64,000 bases of DNA from contig JAWKRT010000003.1 in the NCBI GenBank assembly GCA_041389495.1, forward strand, positions 124,001 through 188,000. Reading direction: 5' to 3'. The translations under genes and the position numbers were made by a program. Below, in pieces: positions 56,712 to 64,000 of this stretch; position 1 is the stretch's first letter; each line of letters starts with the position of its first letter. The notes under the pieces were generated by a model. The model was not told the DNA's origin. It saw only the letters and a list, made by a program, of their open reading frames with translations, and did not search any database. The DNA is from Myxococcota bacterium. Lineage in GTDB: Bacteria > Myxococcota_A > UBA9160 > UBA4427.

Positions 56712-56717
56712 TATCGT
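56712..56717 (+). promoter_or_regulatory. Candidate -10 hexamer TATCGT, leaderless promoter of the DUF2889 gene
   Basis: TATCGT with 11 nt to the ATG at 56729 and no Shine-Dalgarno between. Same geometry as upstream of the genes starting at 10143 and 32578. Confidence 0.35.
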
Positions 56718-56728
56718 CGGCGCCCGCC

Positions 56729-57553
56729 ATGCTGCGCGAACGCCCGAACGGCCGCTCCCTCGTCTATCGCCGCCACCTCCGGCTCGTCGCCGACGGCGCG
56801 CGCGTCGTCGGCGCGATCGAGGACAACCCGCACCACTTCCGCGTCCACCTCGAGCACGACGGCGAGCGCGTGACGCGCATCGAGGGCGAGAGCGTACGCT
56901 TCCCGTGGTCGACGTGTCCGAGCGCGGGCGCGCGGCTGCGTGCGCTCGTCGGCATGCCGCTGTCGCCGCAGTCGACGGCGGTCGGCGCGGTCGCGCGCGC
57001 GACCGACCAGTGCACGCACATGTTCGACCTCGCGGGCCTCGCCGTGGCGCACGCGCACCGCGCGCGCGGTCGCGGCGCCGCGAGCGTGCGCACCTACCGC
57101 TGCGCGGTCGCGCTCGACCGGTCGGAGGACCCGGCGCGTGCCGGGCACACGCTCGCGACGCTCGCGCGCGAGGACGAGGGCCCCGGTGCCGCGCCGCCGC
57201 TCGAGCTGGCCTGGACGGTCGACGGCGACACCGTCCTGCGCCCCGCGCCGTTCGCGGGTGTCCACCTGCACGCGCGTTTCATGGCGTGGGTCGACGCGAA
57301 CCTCGACCTCGAGCGGGCGGAGGCCGCGCTCGTGCTGCGGCGCGCGTGCTTCGTCGCGCCGTCGCGCTTCTTCGACTTCGACGGTGTCGAGCGCGCGACC
57401 GAGCTCCAGCACATGGTCGGGCGCTGCCACACGTTCTCGGAGGTGCGCGCGCACGACGCGCGGCGCATGCCCGGCACGTTCCGCGACTACACGCACGACC
57501 CGGCCGCGATGCTCGGCGACGCCCCGGGCGTGCGCGCCGGCGCGGACGACTAG
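56729..57553 (+). CDS. DUF2889-family protein
   Basis: A 274-residue soluble protein of unknown function. The N-terminal part (RPNGRSLVYRRHLRLVADGARVVGAIEDNPHHF) and the central ATDQCTHMFDLAGLAVAHAHR run are typical of DUF2889. The conserved Cys, His and Asp cluster in that run suggests a metal or thioester-related active site, but nothing is established. No Shine-Dalgarno; the start is supported by family-like N-terminal sequence and a -10 hexamer 11 nt upstream. It is followed 23 bp later by a MatB-type ligase, so it may belong to short-chain or malonyl-CoA metabolism. Confidence 0.85.
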   Translation: MLRERPNGRSLVYRRHLRLVADGARVVGAIEDNPHHFRVHLEHDGERVTRIEGESVRFPWSTCPSAGARLRALVGMPLSPQSTAVGAVARATDQCTHMFDLAGLAVAHAHRARGRGAASVRTYRCAVALDRSEDPARAGHTLATLAREDEGPGAAPPLELAWTVDGDTVLRPAPFAGVHLHARFMAWVDANLDLERAEAALVLRRACFVAPSRFFDFDGVERATELQHMVGRCHTFSEVRAHDARRMPGTFRDYTHDPAAMLGDAPGVRAGADD

Positions 57554-57576
57554 CAACCGGCGACGGGCGACGGACG

Positions 57577-59091
57577 ATGGGCGGTGCGACGGACGCCAAC
57601 CTGTACGCGCAGCTGCGCGCGCGGTTCCCGCGCGACGCGGGCGCGCCCTTCCTCGAGACGCCCGAGGGCCGCGTCGTGCGCTACGCCGACGTCGAGGCCG
57701 ACACGTCGCGCCTGGCCCGCCGCCTGCGCGCGCTCGGCGCGAAGCGGGGCGACCGCGTCGCCGCGCAGGTCGAGAAGTCGCCGGAAGCCGTGCTGCTCTA
57801 CCTCGCGTGCGTGCGGGCCGGGCTCGTCTTCCTGCCGCTGAACCCCGCCTACCGCGACGCGGAGGTCGGGTTCTTCCTCGCGGACGCGGAGCCCGCGGTC
57901 GTCGTGCGCGACCCCGCGCGCGGCGAGGCCGTGCCGCAGGGCGGCGCGGCGCACGCGACGCTCGCGGCCGACGGGAGCGGCTCGCTGACCGACGGGCTCG
58001 CCGCCGAGCCGGCGGACGATGCGATCGCGCGCGCGGCGCCGCACGAGCCGGCCGCCATCCTCTACACGTCCGGCACGACGGGGCGCGCGAAGGGCGCCGT
58101 GCTCTCGCACGAGAACCTCGCGAGCAACGCGCGCGCGCTCCACCGCGCGTGGGGCTTCCGGCCGGACGACGTGCTCCTGCACGCGCTTCCCGTGTTCCAC
58201 GCGCACGGCCTGTTCGTGGCACTGCACACGTCGCTCTGGAACGGCACGGGCCTGCTCTTCCTGCCGCGCTTCGAGGTCGACGCCGTGCTCGCGGCGCTCC
58301 CGCGCGCGACGGTGATGATGGGCGTGCCCACCTACTACACGCGCCTGCTCGCCGACCCGCGCTTCGACCGCGCGCGCGCCGGGCACGTGCGGCTCTTCGT
58401 GTCGGGCTCGGCGCCGCTCCTCGCCGAGACGTTCGAGCGCTTCCGCGCGCGCACGGGCCACGCGATCCTCGAGCGCTACGGCATGACCGAGACGGGCATG
58501 AACACCTCGAACCCGCTCGACGGCGAGCGCGTCGCCGGCAGCGTCGGGCCCGCGCTCCCGGGCGTCGAGCTGCGGGTGTGCGACGAGGCCGGAGGCGTGC
58601 TCGGCGCGAACGAGGTCGGCGCGCTCGAGGTGCGCGGCCCGAACGTCTTCCGCGGCTACTGGCGCCTGCCCGAGAAGACGGCGAGCGAGTTCCGCGCGGG
58701 AGGCTGGTTCGCGACGGGCGACCTCGCGCGCATCGACGCGCGCGGGTACGTGCACCTCGTCGGCCGCGCGAAGGATCTCGTCATCACGGGCGGGCTCAAC
58801 GTGCACCCGAAGGAGGTGGAGGAGGTGCTCGACGCGCACCCGGACGTGCTCGAGTCCGCGGTGTTCGGGACGCCCGACCCGGACTTCGGCGAGGCCGTGA
58901 CGGCCGCCGTCGTCCCGGCGGCGGGCGCGTCGATGCTCGACGAGCGCGCGCTCCTCGCCTTCGCGCGGGAACGCCTCGCGGGCTTCAAGCTCCCGAAGCG
59001 CATCGTCGTGCTCGCCGAGCTGCCGCGCAACGCGATGGGCAAGGTGCAGAAGGCCGAGCTCCGCGCGCGCTACACGCGCGCCGAGCCCTAG
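57577..59091 (+). CDS. matB: Malonyl-CoA synthetase-like AMP-forming ligase
   Basis: A 504-residue class I adenylate-forming enzyme. YTSGTTGRAKGAVLSH P-loop, HALPVFHAHGLFVALHT, RYGMTETGMNTSNPLDGERVAGSVG, GWFATGDLARID, GRAKDLVITGGLNVHPKEVEEVL and the C-terminal NAMGKVQKAEL with the catalytic Lys. The RYGMTETGMNTSNP block is a hallmark of MatB, which makes malonyl-CoA or methylmalonyl-CoA from the diacid; acetoacetyl or other short diacids remain possible. There is no strong Shine-Dalgarno. It probably forms an operon with the DUF2889 gene. The stop lies in a CTAG shared with the epoxide hydrolase gene. Confidence 0.87.
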   Translation: MGGATDANLYAQLRARFPRDAGAPFLETPEGRVVRYADVEADTSRLARRLRALGAKRGDRVAAQVEKSPEAVLLYLACVRAGLVFLPLNPAYRDAEVGFFLADAEPAVVVRDPARGEAVPQGGAAHATLAADGSGSLTDGLAAEPADDAIARAAPHEPAAILYTSGTTGRAKGAVLSHENLASNARALHRAWGFRPDDVLLHALPVFHAHGLFVALHTSLWNGTGLLFLPRFEVDAVLAALPRATVMMGVPTYYTRLLADPRFDRARAGHVRLFVSGSAPLLAETFERFRARTGHAILERYGMTETGMNTSNPLDGERVAGSVGPALPGVELRVCDEAGGVLGANEVGALEVRGPNVFRGYWRLPEKTASEFRAGGWFATGDLARIDARGYVHLVGRAKDLVITGGLNVHPKEVEEVLDAHPDVLESAVFGTPDPDFGEAVTAAVVPAAGASMLDERALLAFARERLAGFKLPKRIVVLAELPRNAMGKVQKAELRARYTRAEP

Positions 59092-60302
59092 GCGCCGTTC
59101 GACCCGACGGCGCCGTCGGCGCCGTTCGCGCGGAAGGCGCGGAAGAACGCGCGCACGTCCTCGGCGAGGAGCGCCGGCTCCTCCATCGCGGCGAAGTGGC
59201 CGCCGCGCGGCATCTCCGTCCAGCGCACGAGGTTCGGATAGCGCGCCTCCGCCCACGCACGCGGCGGGCGGATCGGCTCGCCCGGGAAGATCGCCGCCGC
59301 CGTCGGCACCGCGCTCGGCCGGAAGCTCCCCATGCGCGCCTGCTCCGCGTAGAGCCGGCACGACGACGCGATGGTGTTCGTCGCCCAGTAGAGCGTCGCG
59401 TTCGCGAGCAGCGCGTCCTTCGTGAAGCGGCGCTCGACGTCGCCGCCGCAGTCGCTCCACGCGCGGAACTTCTCGACGAGCCACGCGGCGAGCGCGACGG
59501 GCGAGTCCGCGAGGCCGTGCCCGAGCGACTGCGGCTTCGTGCTCTGGATGGCGTAGTAGCCCGTCTCGGTGCGCGCGTTCTCGCGCGTGTGCGCGAGCCG
59601 CGCGAGCTCCTCCTCCGAGACGCCGGCGAGCGGGTCGGCCGCGTCCTTCGGCGGCCCCGCGAGCACCATGTTGAGGTGGAGGGCCGCGCAGTGCGCCGCG
59701 TCCTCGACGCCGAGCAGCGTCGAGACGACCGAGCCGTAGTCGCCGCCCTGCGCGCCGTAGCGCGCGTGGCCGAGCGCGCCCATCAGCGCCGCGAACGCGC
59801 GCGCGACGCGCCGCGGGTCGGTGCCCGTCGCACGCGGCGGCGGCGAGAAGCCGAAGCCCGGGATCGACGGGCAGACGACGTGGAACGCGTCGCGCGGGTC
59901 GGCCCCGTGCGCGCGCGGATCGACGAGCAGCGGCAGCACGTCGAGGAACTCGAGGATGGATCCCGGCCAGCCGTGCACGAGCACGAGCGGGAAGGCGTCG
60001 GGCTCGGGCGAGCGCGCGTCGAGGAAGTGGACGTCGAGGACGCCGCGCTCGTCCTCGACGGTCGCCATGCCGTGCGGCCAGGCCGCGAGCCGGGCCTCGA
60101 CGGCGCGCCAGTCGAACGCGTCGCGCCAGTGCGCGCACAGCTCGCGCAGGTACGAAGCGCTCGTGCCGTAGCTCCAGCCCGGGTCGTCGAACGCGTCGGG
60201 GAAGCGCGCGCGCGCGAGGCGCTCGCGCAGGTCGGCGAGCACGGCCTCGTCGACCCGCGGCGCGAAGGCGCGCAGCGCGACGCGCGGGGGGGTGCCGGCC
60301 AC
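59088..60302 (-). CDS. Epoxide hydrolase-family alpha/beta hydrolase
   Basis: A 404-residue alpha/beta hydrolase with the N-terminal EHN-type extension of juvenile-hormone and microsomal epoxide hydrolases. Oxyanion motif HGWPGS (110-115), nucleophile Asp188 in AQGGDYGS and catalytic His in PRGGHFAAME near the C-terminus; a lid segment contains Tyr residues (TGYYAIQSTKP) that could bind the epoxide oxygen. It opens epoxides to diols. GTG start with GGAG only 3 nt upstream. Last gene of a GST-like, amidohydrolase, epoxide hydrolase operon, 9 bp after the amidohydrolase stop. The stop shares CTAG with matB. Confidence 0.92.
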   Translation of the reverse strand: MAGTPPRVALRAFAPRVDEAVLADLRERLARARFPDAFDDPGWSYGTSASYLRELCAHWRDAFDWRAVEARLAAWPHGMATVEDERGVLDVHFLDARSPEPDAFPLVLVHGWPGSILEFLDVLPLLVDPRAHGADPRDAFHVVCPSIPGFGFSPPPRATGTDPRRVARAFAALMGALGHARYGAQGGDYGSVVSTLLGVEDAAHCAALHLNMVLAGPPKDAADPLAGVSEEELARLAHTRENARTETGYYAIQSTKPQSLGHGLADSPVALAAWLVEKFRAWSDCGGDVERRFTKDALLANATLYWATNTIASSCRLYAEQARMGSFRPSAVPTAAAIFPGEPIRPPRAWAEARYPNLVRWTEMPRGGHFAAMEEPALLAEDVRAFFRAFRANGADGAVGSNGA

Positions 60303-60311
60303 GCGCTCCGC

Positions 60312-61775
60312 CTAGCGTCCGGTGAGCGCGGCGCGCACGGCGCCCTCGACGCGCGTGCCGTCGAAGAAGCGCGGGTTCGCGCCGCACCACAGCGAGAGCG
60401 GGTTGTCGAACACGAAGGCCCGGAAGTCGTCGGGCGTCATGCGGCCGTCCTCGACCGGCTCGAGCGCCTCGGCGAGCACGTCGCGCATGTCGGGCACGTC
60501 CCAGTGGCCGACGTCGGAGCCGAACACGGCCTTGAGGCGCGTGCCGAGGGCGTTCGCGCGGCGGTCGAAGGCGAGCGGCGTGAGCGGGTCGTCGGCCTCG
60601 CAGCCGAAGTGGAAGGGCTCGACGAAGCGGTGCACGAGGTCCGCGCGCTCCGCGATGCCGCACGCGGCGAGCTCGTCGAGCGCGCCGGCGTCGGCGTCGG
60701 CGCCGACGCCCGGGCCGGCGAGCACGCCGAGCTCCGCCTCGAGCGCGCCGGCGTGCGCGAGCGTGCGGCGGTCGCCGTACTTCGCGATGCGCTCGCGCAG
60801 CGCGGCGAGGTCGATCGCCGCCGGGTCGTACTCGCGGATGTGGTGCGCTCCGCGCTTCTCCCAGTGGCCGAGCAGGTCGGCGAGCAGCGTCGTCGCCCAG
60901 CCCGCGCCGCCCTCGAGGAACGCGCAGCGGAGCGCCGGGAAGCGGCGCGTCACGCCGCCGAGCACGAGCGAGCGGCACGTCGCCTCGCCGGCGGCGGCGA
61001 AGTTCCCGACGTGGTTGAGCACGTAGCTCGACACGGACGCGCGCCCCGGCCAGCCCATCGCGCTCGAGTGGAACGTCGGTGCGATGCCGAGCTCGATGCA
61101 CTTCGCCCAGACCGGGTCGTAGTCGTGCGGCGAGTCGAGGCCGAACGTGTCGATCCAGCCGGCCGCGCGCGGGACGCTCGCCGCGTCGAAGCCGTCGTTC
61201 GGCGCGAGCGGTCGGCGCACGTGCCCCGCGAGCACGGCGACCTTGAAGCCGAGCGCGCGCACGGCGTGCTCGAGCGCGTCGAGCGCCTCGCCGGGCGTGT
61301 GCATGGGGATCACGGCCGCCGCCGTGAGCCGGTCGCCGAGCCCGGCCGTCACCTCCGCGAGGTAGCGGTTGTAGGCGCGCGCGGAGGCGCGGCGCACGGC
61401 CTCGTCGTCGACCGACAGCGCGCCGAGCCCGTACGTCGGGTAGAGCACCGCGAAGTCGATGCCGAGCTCGTCGAGCCGCTCGTGCAGCAGGCGCGGCAGC
61501 ATCGCGGTCGCGCGGTCGTGCGTGCGCGCCGCCGGGAAGCCCCACCACGTCATGCGGAAGAGGCCCGCGTTGCGCATCGCGTCGGGCGTCATGCGCCGCG
61601 CGAGCGACCACACGTCGAGCATCATGTCGAACGCGGGCAGCAGGCCGCGACCCGCTTCCTCCTCGAACAGCTCGCGCACGGCCGGGCGGAACTCGAGCAG
61701 GTGTCCGTCGCAGTCGATCACCGGGTGGTCGAGCCGCTCGCGGAGCGCCGCGCCGCTCGCGTGCGCGCCGCTCAC
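60312..61775 (-). CDS. Amidohydrolase-family (ACMSD-like) TIM-barrel protein
   Basis: A 487-residue member, about 90 residues longer than the two at 51776 and 52994. Metal motif VIDCDGHLLEF (DxDxHxxE), then FAVLYPTYGLG, IAPTFHSSAMGWPG with the ligand His, LRCAFLEGGAGWATTLL and FGSDVGHWDVPDM with the catalytic Asp. An insert with an Ala/Gly/Asp-rich stretch around residues 340-375 accounts for part of the extra length. The GTG at 61775 overlaps the GST-like gene stop as GTGA. It probably acts on the same compound as its operon partners, an epoxide hydrolase and a GST-like protein. Confidence 0.9.
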   Translation of the reverse strand: MSGAHASGAALRERLDHPVIDCDGHLLEFRPAVRELFEEEAGRGLLPAFDMMLDVWSLARRMTPDAMRNAGLFRMTWWGFPAARTHDRATAMLPRLLHERLDELGIDFAVLYPTYGLGALSVDDEAVRRASARAYNRYLAEVTAGLGDRLTAAAVIPMHTPGEALDALEHAVRALGFKVAVLAGHVRRPLAPNDGFDAASVPRAAGWIDTFGLDSPHDYDPVWAKCIELGIAPTFHSSAMGWPGRASVSSYVLNHVGNFAAAGEATCRSLVLGGVTRRFPALRCAFLEGGAGWATTLLADLLGHWEKRGAHHIREYDPAAIDLAALRERIAKYGDRRTLAHAGALEAELGVLAGPGVGADADAGALDELAACGIAERADLVHRFVEPFHFGCEADDPLTPLAFDRRANALGTRLKAVFGSDVGHWDVPDMRDVLAEALEPVEDGRMTPDDFRAFVFDNPLSLWCGANPRFFDGTRVEGAVRAALTGR

Positions 61776-62527
61776 AGCTCGACCGGCAGGCGCAGGTGCC
61801 GCTCGTACACGCGGTCGCGCAGCGCGAGGAGCGCGGGCGAGAGCGCGTCGAGCGTCGGCCGATCGGTCGCCGTGAACATCGGGCGGATGCCGCGCGGGAG
61901 CGCGAGCTGCTCGTCGGGCAGCGGCGCGACGAGGTTGCAGAACGTCGCCCAGTAGACGTCGAGCGCGCTCAGGTCGCCGAGCAGGTACTCGCCGCCGCTC
62001 GCGGCGAGCAGCGCGTCGAGCGCGCGCAGGATCGCCGGGATGCGCTCGTGCGCCTGGGCGATCGAATCCTCGCGGTAGCCGTACTTGCGGCCGAGCCACA
62101 CGGACACCGGGTTCGGCGGGTCGGCCTGCATGCCCGCCTCGACGGACACGAGCCGGCGGCACCAGCCGAGCCCCATCTCGCCGCAGATCTCGTGCGCGTA
62201 GCCGAACAGGCGCGCGCGCTCGGCGGCGTCCTTCGGGAGGAGGTGCGGCGCCGGCGCGAGGCGCTCGGCGAGCAGCAGGATCTCGGCCCAGCCCGTGCGC
62301 GCCGGCTCGTCCTCGTACATCGCCGCCGGGTACGACGTCTGGCCCGTCCACGCCTCGAGCGCGTCGCCCGCATCGTCGCTCGCCTTGTGGACGGGGACGT
62401 ACGGCACGCCCTCGATCTCGAAGAGGCCCTTCGCCGCCTGCGACCACGGGCTCGGAAGGCCGGCGAGCAGCACGAGCCGCAGGCCCCCGCGCGTGCGCGC
62501 CTCGCGGATCGAGATGGCTTCCTTCAT
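61772..62527 (-). CDS. Glutathione S-transferase-like protein
   Basis: A 251-residue protein with an N-terminal thioredoxin-like domain (LRLVLLAGLPSPWSQAAKGLFEIEGVPYVPVH, then TSYPAAMYEDEPARTGWAEILLLAERL) and an all-helical C-terminal domain ending near LGDLSALDVYWATFCNLVAPLP, the N-capping box region of GSTs. The candidate activating residue is Ser26 in SPWS. GGAG lies upstream of the ATG. First gene of the operon with the amidohydrolase and epoxide hydrolase; conjugation or isomerisation of a reactive epoxide is plausible. Confidence 0.83.
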   Translation of the reverse strand: MKEAISIREARTRGGLRLVLLAGLPSPWSQAAKGLFEIEGVPYVPVHKASDDAGDALEAWTGQTSYPAAMYEDEPARTGWAEILLLAERLAPAPHLLPKDAAERARLFGYAHEICGEMGLGWCRRLVSVEAGMQADPPNPVSVWLGRKYGYREDSIAQAHERIPAILRALDALLAASGGEYLLGDLSALDVYWATFCNLVAPLPDEQLALPRGIRPMFTATDRPTLDALSPALLALRDRVYERHLRLPVEL

Positions 62528-62696
62528 CGGGTGCTCCTCCTCGGGCGCGGGCCGCATCCTATGGCAGCGCGCGTGCGCCGCGCGAACGGAGTCGCGCGCG
62601 TCCGGCGTTCGCAGCGCGCGCGCTCTCTGGGGAAGCCCCGCCGGAACCGATACGTTCCGCCGCCCGCGGCGGGCGGGGCAGAGCGGGGGAGGGGCC

Positions 62697-64000
62697 GTGG
62701 CCGGCGGGGACGCGGAGACGACGAAGGGCGAGGGCGGCGCGCGCGCGGACGAGGCGCGTCCGCGCGACTTCCTGCGCGAGATCGTCGCGAAGGACGTCGC
62801 CGCCGGGAAGCACGGCGGCCGGCTCGCGATGCGCTTCCCGCCCGAGCCGAACGGCTTCCTCCACATCGGCCACGCCAAGGCGATCGCGATCGACTTCGGC
62901 ATCGCGCGCGAGTTCGGCGCGCCGTGCCACCTGCGCTTCGACGACACGAACCCGAGCACCGAGGACCCGCGCTACGTCGAGGCCATCGAGCGCGACATCC
63001 GCTGGCTCGGCTACGACTGGGGCGCGCACCTCTACCACGCGTCCGACTACTTCGAGCAGATGTACGAGCACGCGGTCGCGCTCGTCCGGAAGGGCCGGGC
63101 GTACGTGTGCGACCTGTCGAGCGAGGAGCACACGCGCCTGCGCGGCACGCTCACCGAGCCCGGAAGCGACAGCCCCTACCGCGCGCGCACGGTGGACGAG
63201 AACCTCGACCTGCTCACGCGCATGCGGGCCGGCGAGTTCGAGCCCGGCTCGCGCGTCCTGCGCGCGAAGATCGACATGGCGTCGCCCGTCCTGACGATGC
63301 GCGACCCCATCCTCTACCGGATCCAGAAGAAGCCGCACTACCGGCGGGGCGCGGAGTGGTGCATCTACCCGATGTACGACTTCGCGCACTGCCTCGAGGA
63401 CGCGATCGAGGGCATCACGCACTCGTTCTGCTCGCTCGAGTTCGCCGACCACCGTCCGCTCTACGACTGGATCCTCGAGGCGCTCGGCTTCCCGGACGAC
63501 GACCGCCCGCACCAGTACGAGTTCGCGCGGCTCAACCTCACGCACACGGTGACGAGCAAGCGCACGCTGCGGCGCCTCGTCGACGAGGGGCTCGTCGACG
63601 GCTGGGACGACCCGCGCATGCCGACGCTCTCGGCCATGCGCCGGCGCGGCTACCCGCCCGAGGCGATCGTGCGCTTCGCCGAGGACGTCGGCGTCGCGCG
63701 CCGCGAGAACTGGATCGAGCTGCAGCGGCTCGAGTACTTCGTGCGCGACGAGCTGAACCGCACCGCGGCGCGCGTGTCGGCCGTGCTCGACCCGCTAGAG
63801 GTGGTGCTCACGAACTGGCCCGAGGGCCGCGTCGACGAGCTCGAGGCGGTGAACAACCCCGAGGATCCCGCGGCGGGCACGCGCCGCGTGCCGTTCGCGG
63901 GGCGGCTCTTCATCGAGCGCGACGACTTCCTCGAGGACCCGCCGAAGAAGTTCTTCCGCCTCGCGCCCGGCCGCGAGGTGCGCCTCCGCTATGCGTACTT
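62697..64000 (+). CDS. glnS: Glutamine--tRNA ligase, N-terminal part (cut by window edge)
   Basis: 434 codons are visible; the frame is open to the window end. This class Ib synthetase charges tRNA-Gln directly. HIGH motif at 56-59 (LHIGHAK), the glutamine-site stretch CIYPMYDFAHCLEDAIEGITHS, KMSKS variant VTSKR, and the start of the beta-barrel anticodon domain (LNRTAARVSAVLDPLEVV) are all present. The GTG at 62697 has GGGGAGGGG ending 2 nt before it. A short charged N-terminal extension precedes RDFLREIV. Presence of GlnRS argues against an actinobacterial source, since most of those use the amidotransferase route. Confidence 0.96.
   Translation, partial: MAGGDAETTKGEGGARADEARPRDFLREIVAKDVAAGKHGGRLAMRFPPEPNGFLHIGHAKAIAIDFGIAREFGAPCHLRFDDTNPSTEDPRYVEAIERDIRWLGYDWGAHLYHASDYFEQMYEHAVALVRKGRAYVCDLSSEEHTRLRGTLTEPGSDSPYRARTVDENLDLLTRMRAGEFEPGSRVLRAKIDMASPVLTMRDPILYRIQKKPHYRRGAEWCIYPMYDFAHCLEDAIEGITHSFCSLEFADHRPLYDWILEALGFPDDDRPHQYEFARLNLTHTVTSKRTLRRLVDEGLVDGWDDPRMPTLSAMRRRGYPPEAIVRFAEDVGVARRENWIELQRLEYFVRDELNRTAARVSAVLDPLEVVLTNWPEGRVDELEAVNNPEDPAAGTRRVPFAGRLFIERDDFLEDPPKKFFRLAPGREVRLRYAY

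Noticed and set aside
54190..59091. A 1633-codon plus-strand frame
   Set aside because: Only the last 505 codons, from 57577, are a gene (matB). The remainder is antisense of the CoA-transferase and of the DUF2889 frame.
1..64000. tRNA, rRNA, insertion sequences, prophage genes, attachment sites
   Set aside because: No cloverleaf-like sequence, transposase motif, integrase or terminal inverted repeat was recognised in any gap or frame.

Overview
This is a very GC-rich bacterial chromosomal window (by eye about 70-75% GC) with dense, strongly third-position-GC-biased coding. I count 51 protein genes, two of them cut by the window edges. I see no tRNA, rRNA, CRISPR array, insertion sequence or phage gene. 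A tripartite RND pump points to a Gram-negative cell. GlnRS together with two F420-type luciferase-like oxidoreductases, a wax-ester synthase/DGAT, an exosortase H-like pair and many acyl-CoA genes fits an uncultured deltaproteobacterial or Myxococcota-like lineage better than an actinobacterium. This placement is inference, not proof.

Layout. 1-7208: envelope glycosylation and protein sorting (a GT4 fragment, three GT39-type membrane glycosyltransferases, exosortase and its partner). 7360-12628: a small unknown protein, a soluble hybrid histidine kinase, an acyl-CoA synthetase and a crotonase. 12644-17689: RND pump, adaptor and TetR regulator, with a perfect 20-bp palindrome just upstream. 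17800-24723: housekeeping and stress genes (htpX, an erpA/iscA-type gene, moaA, nitroreductase, an ACAD10/11-type kinase, xth, msrA, SMP-30). 24931-29022: an anchored DUF3604 protein and WS/DGAT.

29082-62527 is a long accessory-looking catabolic region built from short divergent operons: acyl-CoA ligase, N-terminal-nucleophile acylase and CoA-transferase; SnoaL, epimerase and ACAD11-like dehydrogenase; 2,4-dienoyl-CoA-reductase-like SDR with an F420 oxidoreductase; a 920-residue membrane spermidine-synthase-like protein; a second F420 oxidoreductase and aldehyde dehydrogenase; EthD, SnoaL and DoxX; an unknown CrtC/AttH-like protein with two sulfotransferases; SDR and TesB; three DxDxH amidohydrolases; a double CaiB protein; DUF2889 with MatB; GST-like, amidohydrolase and epoxide hydrolase. 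Together they suggest CoA-dependent breakdown of acyl-amides, hydroxy-acids, epoxides or cyclic lipids; no substrate can be fixed from sequence. glnS starts at 62697 and runs off the window.

Global signals: stops are 25 TAG, 24 TGA and no TAA. Three convergent pairs share a single CTAG as both stops. Eight gene pairs overlap by ATGA or GTGA. About 18 genes start with GTG. Most short upstream regions hold a TA(T/G)nnT hexamer, sometimes only 6-11 nt before a start codon that lacks a Shine-Dalgarno, which suggests leaderless mRNAs.
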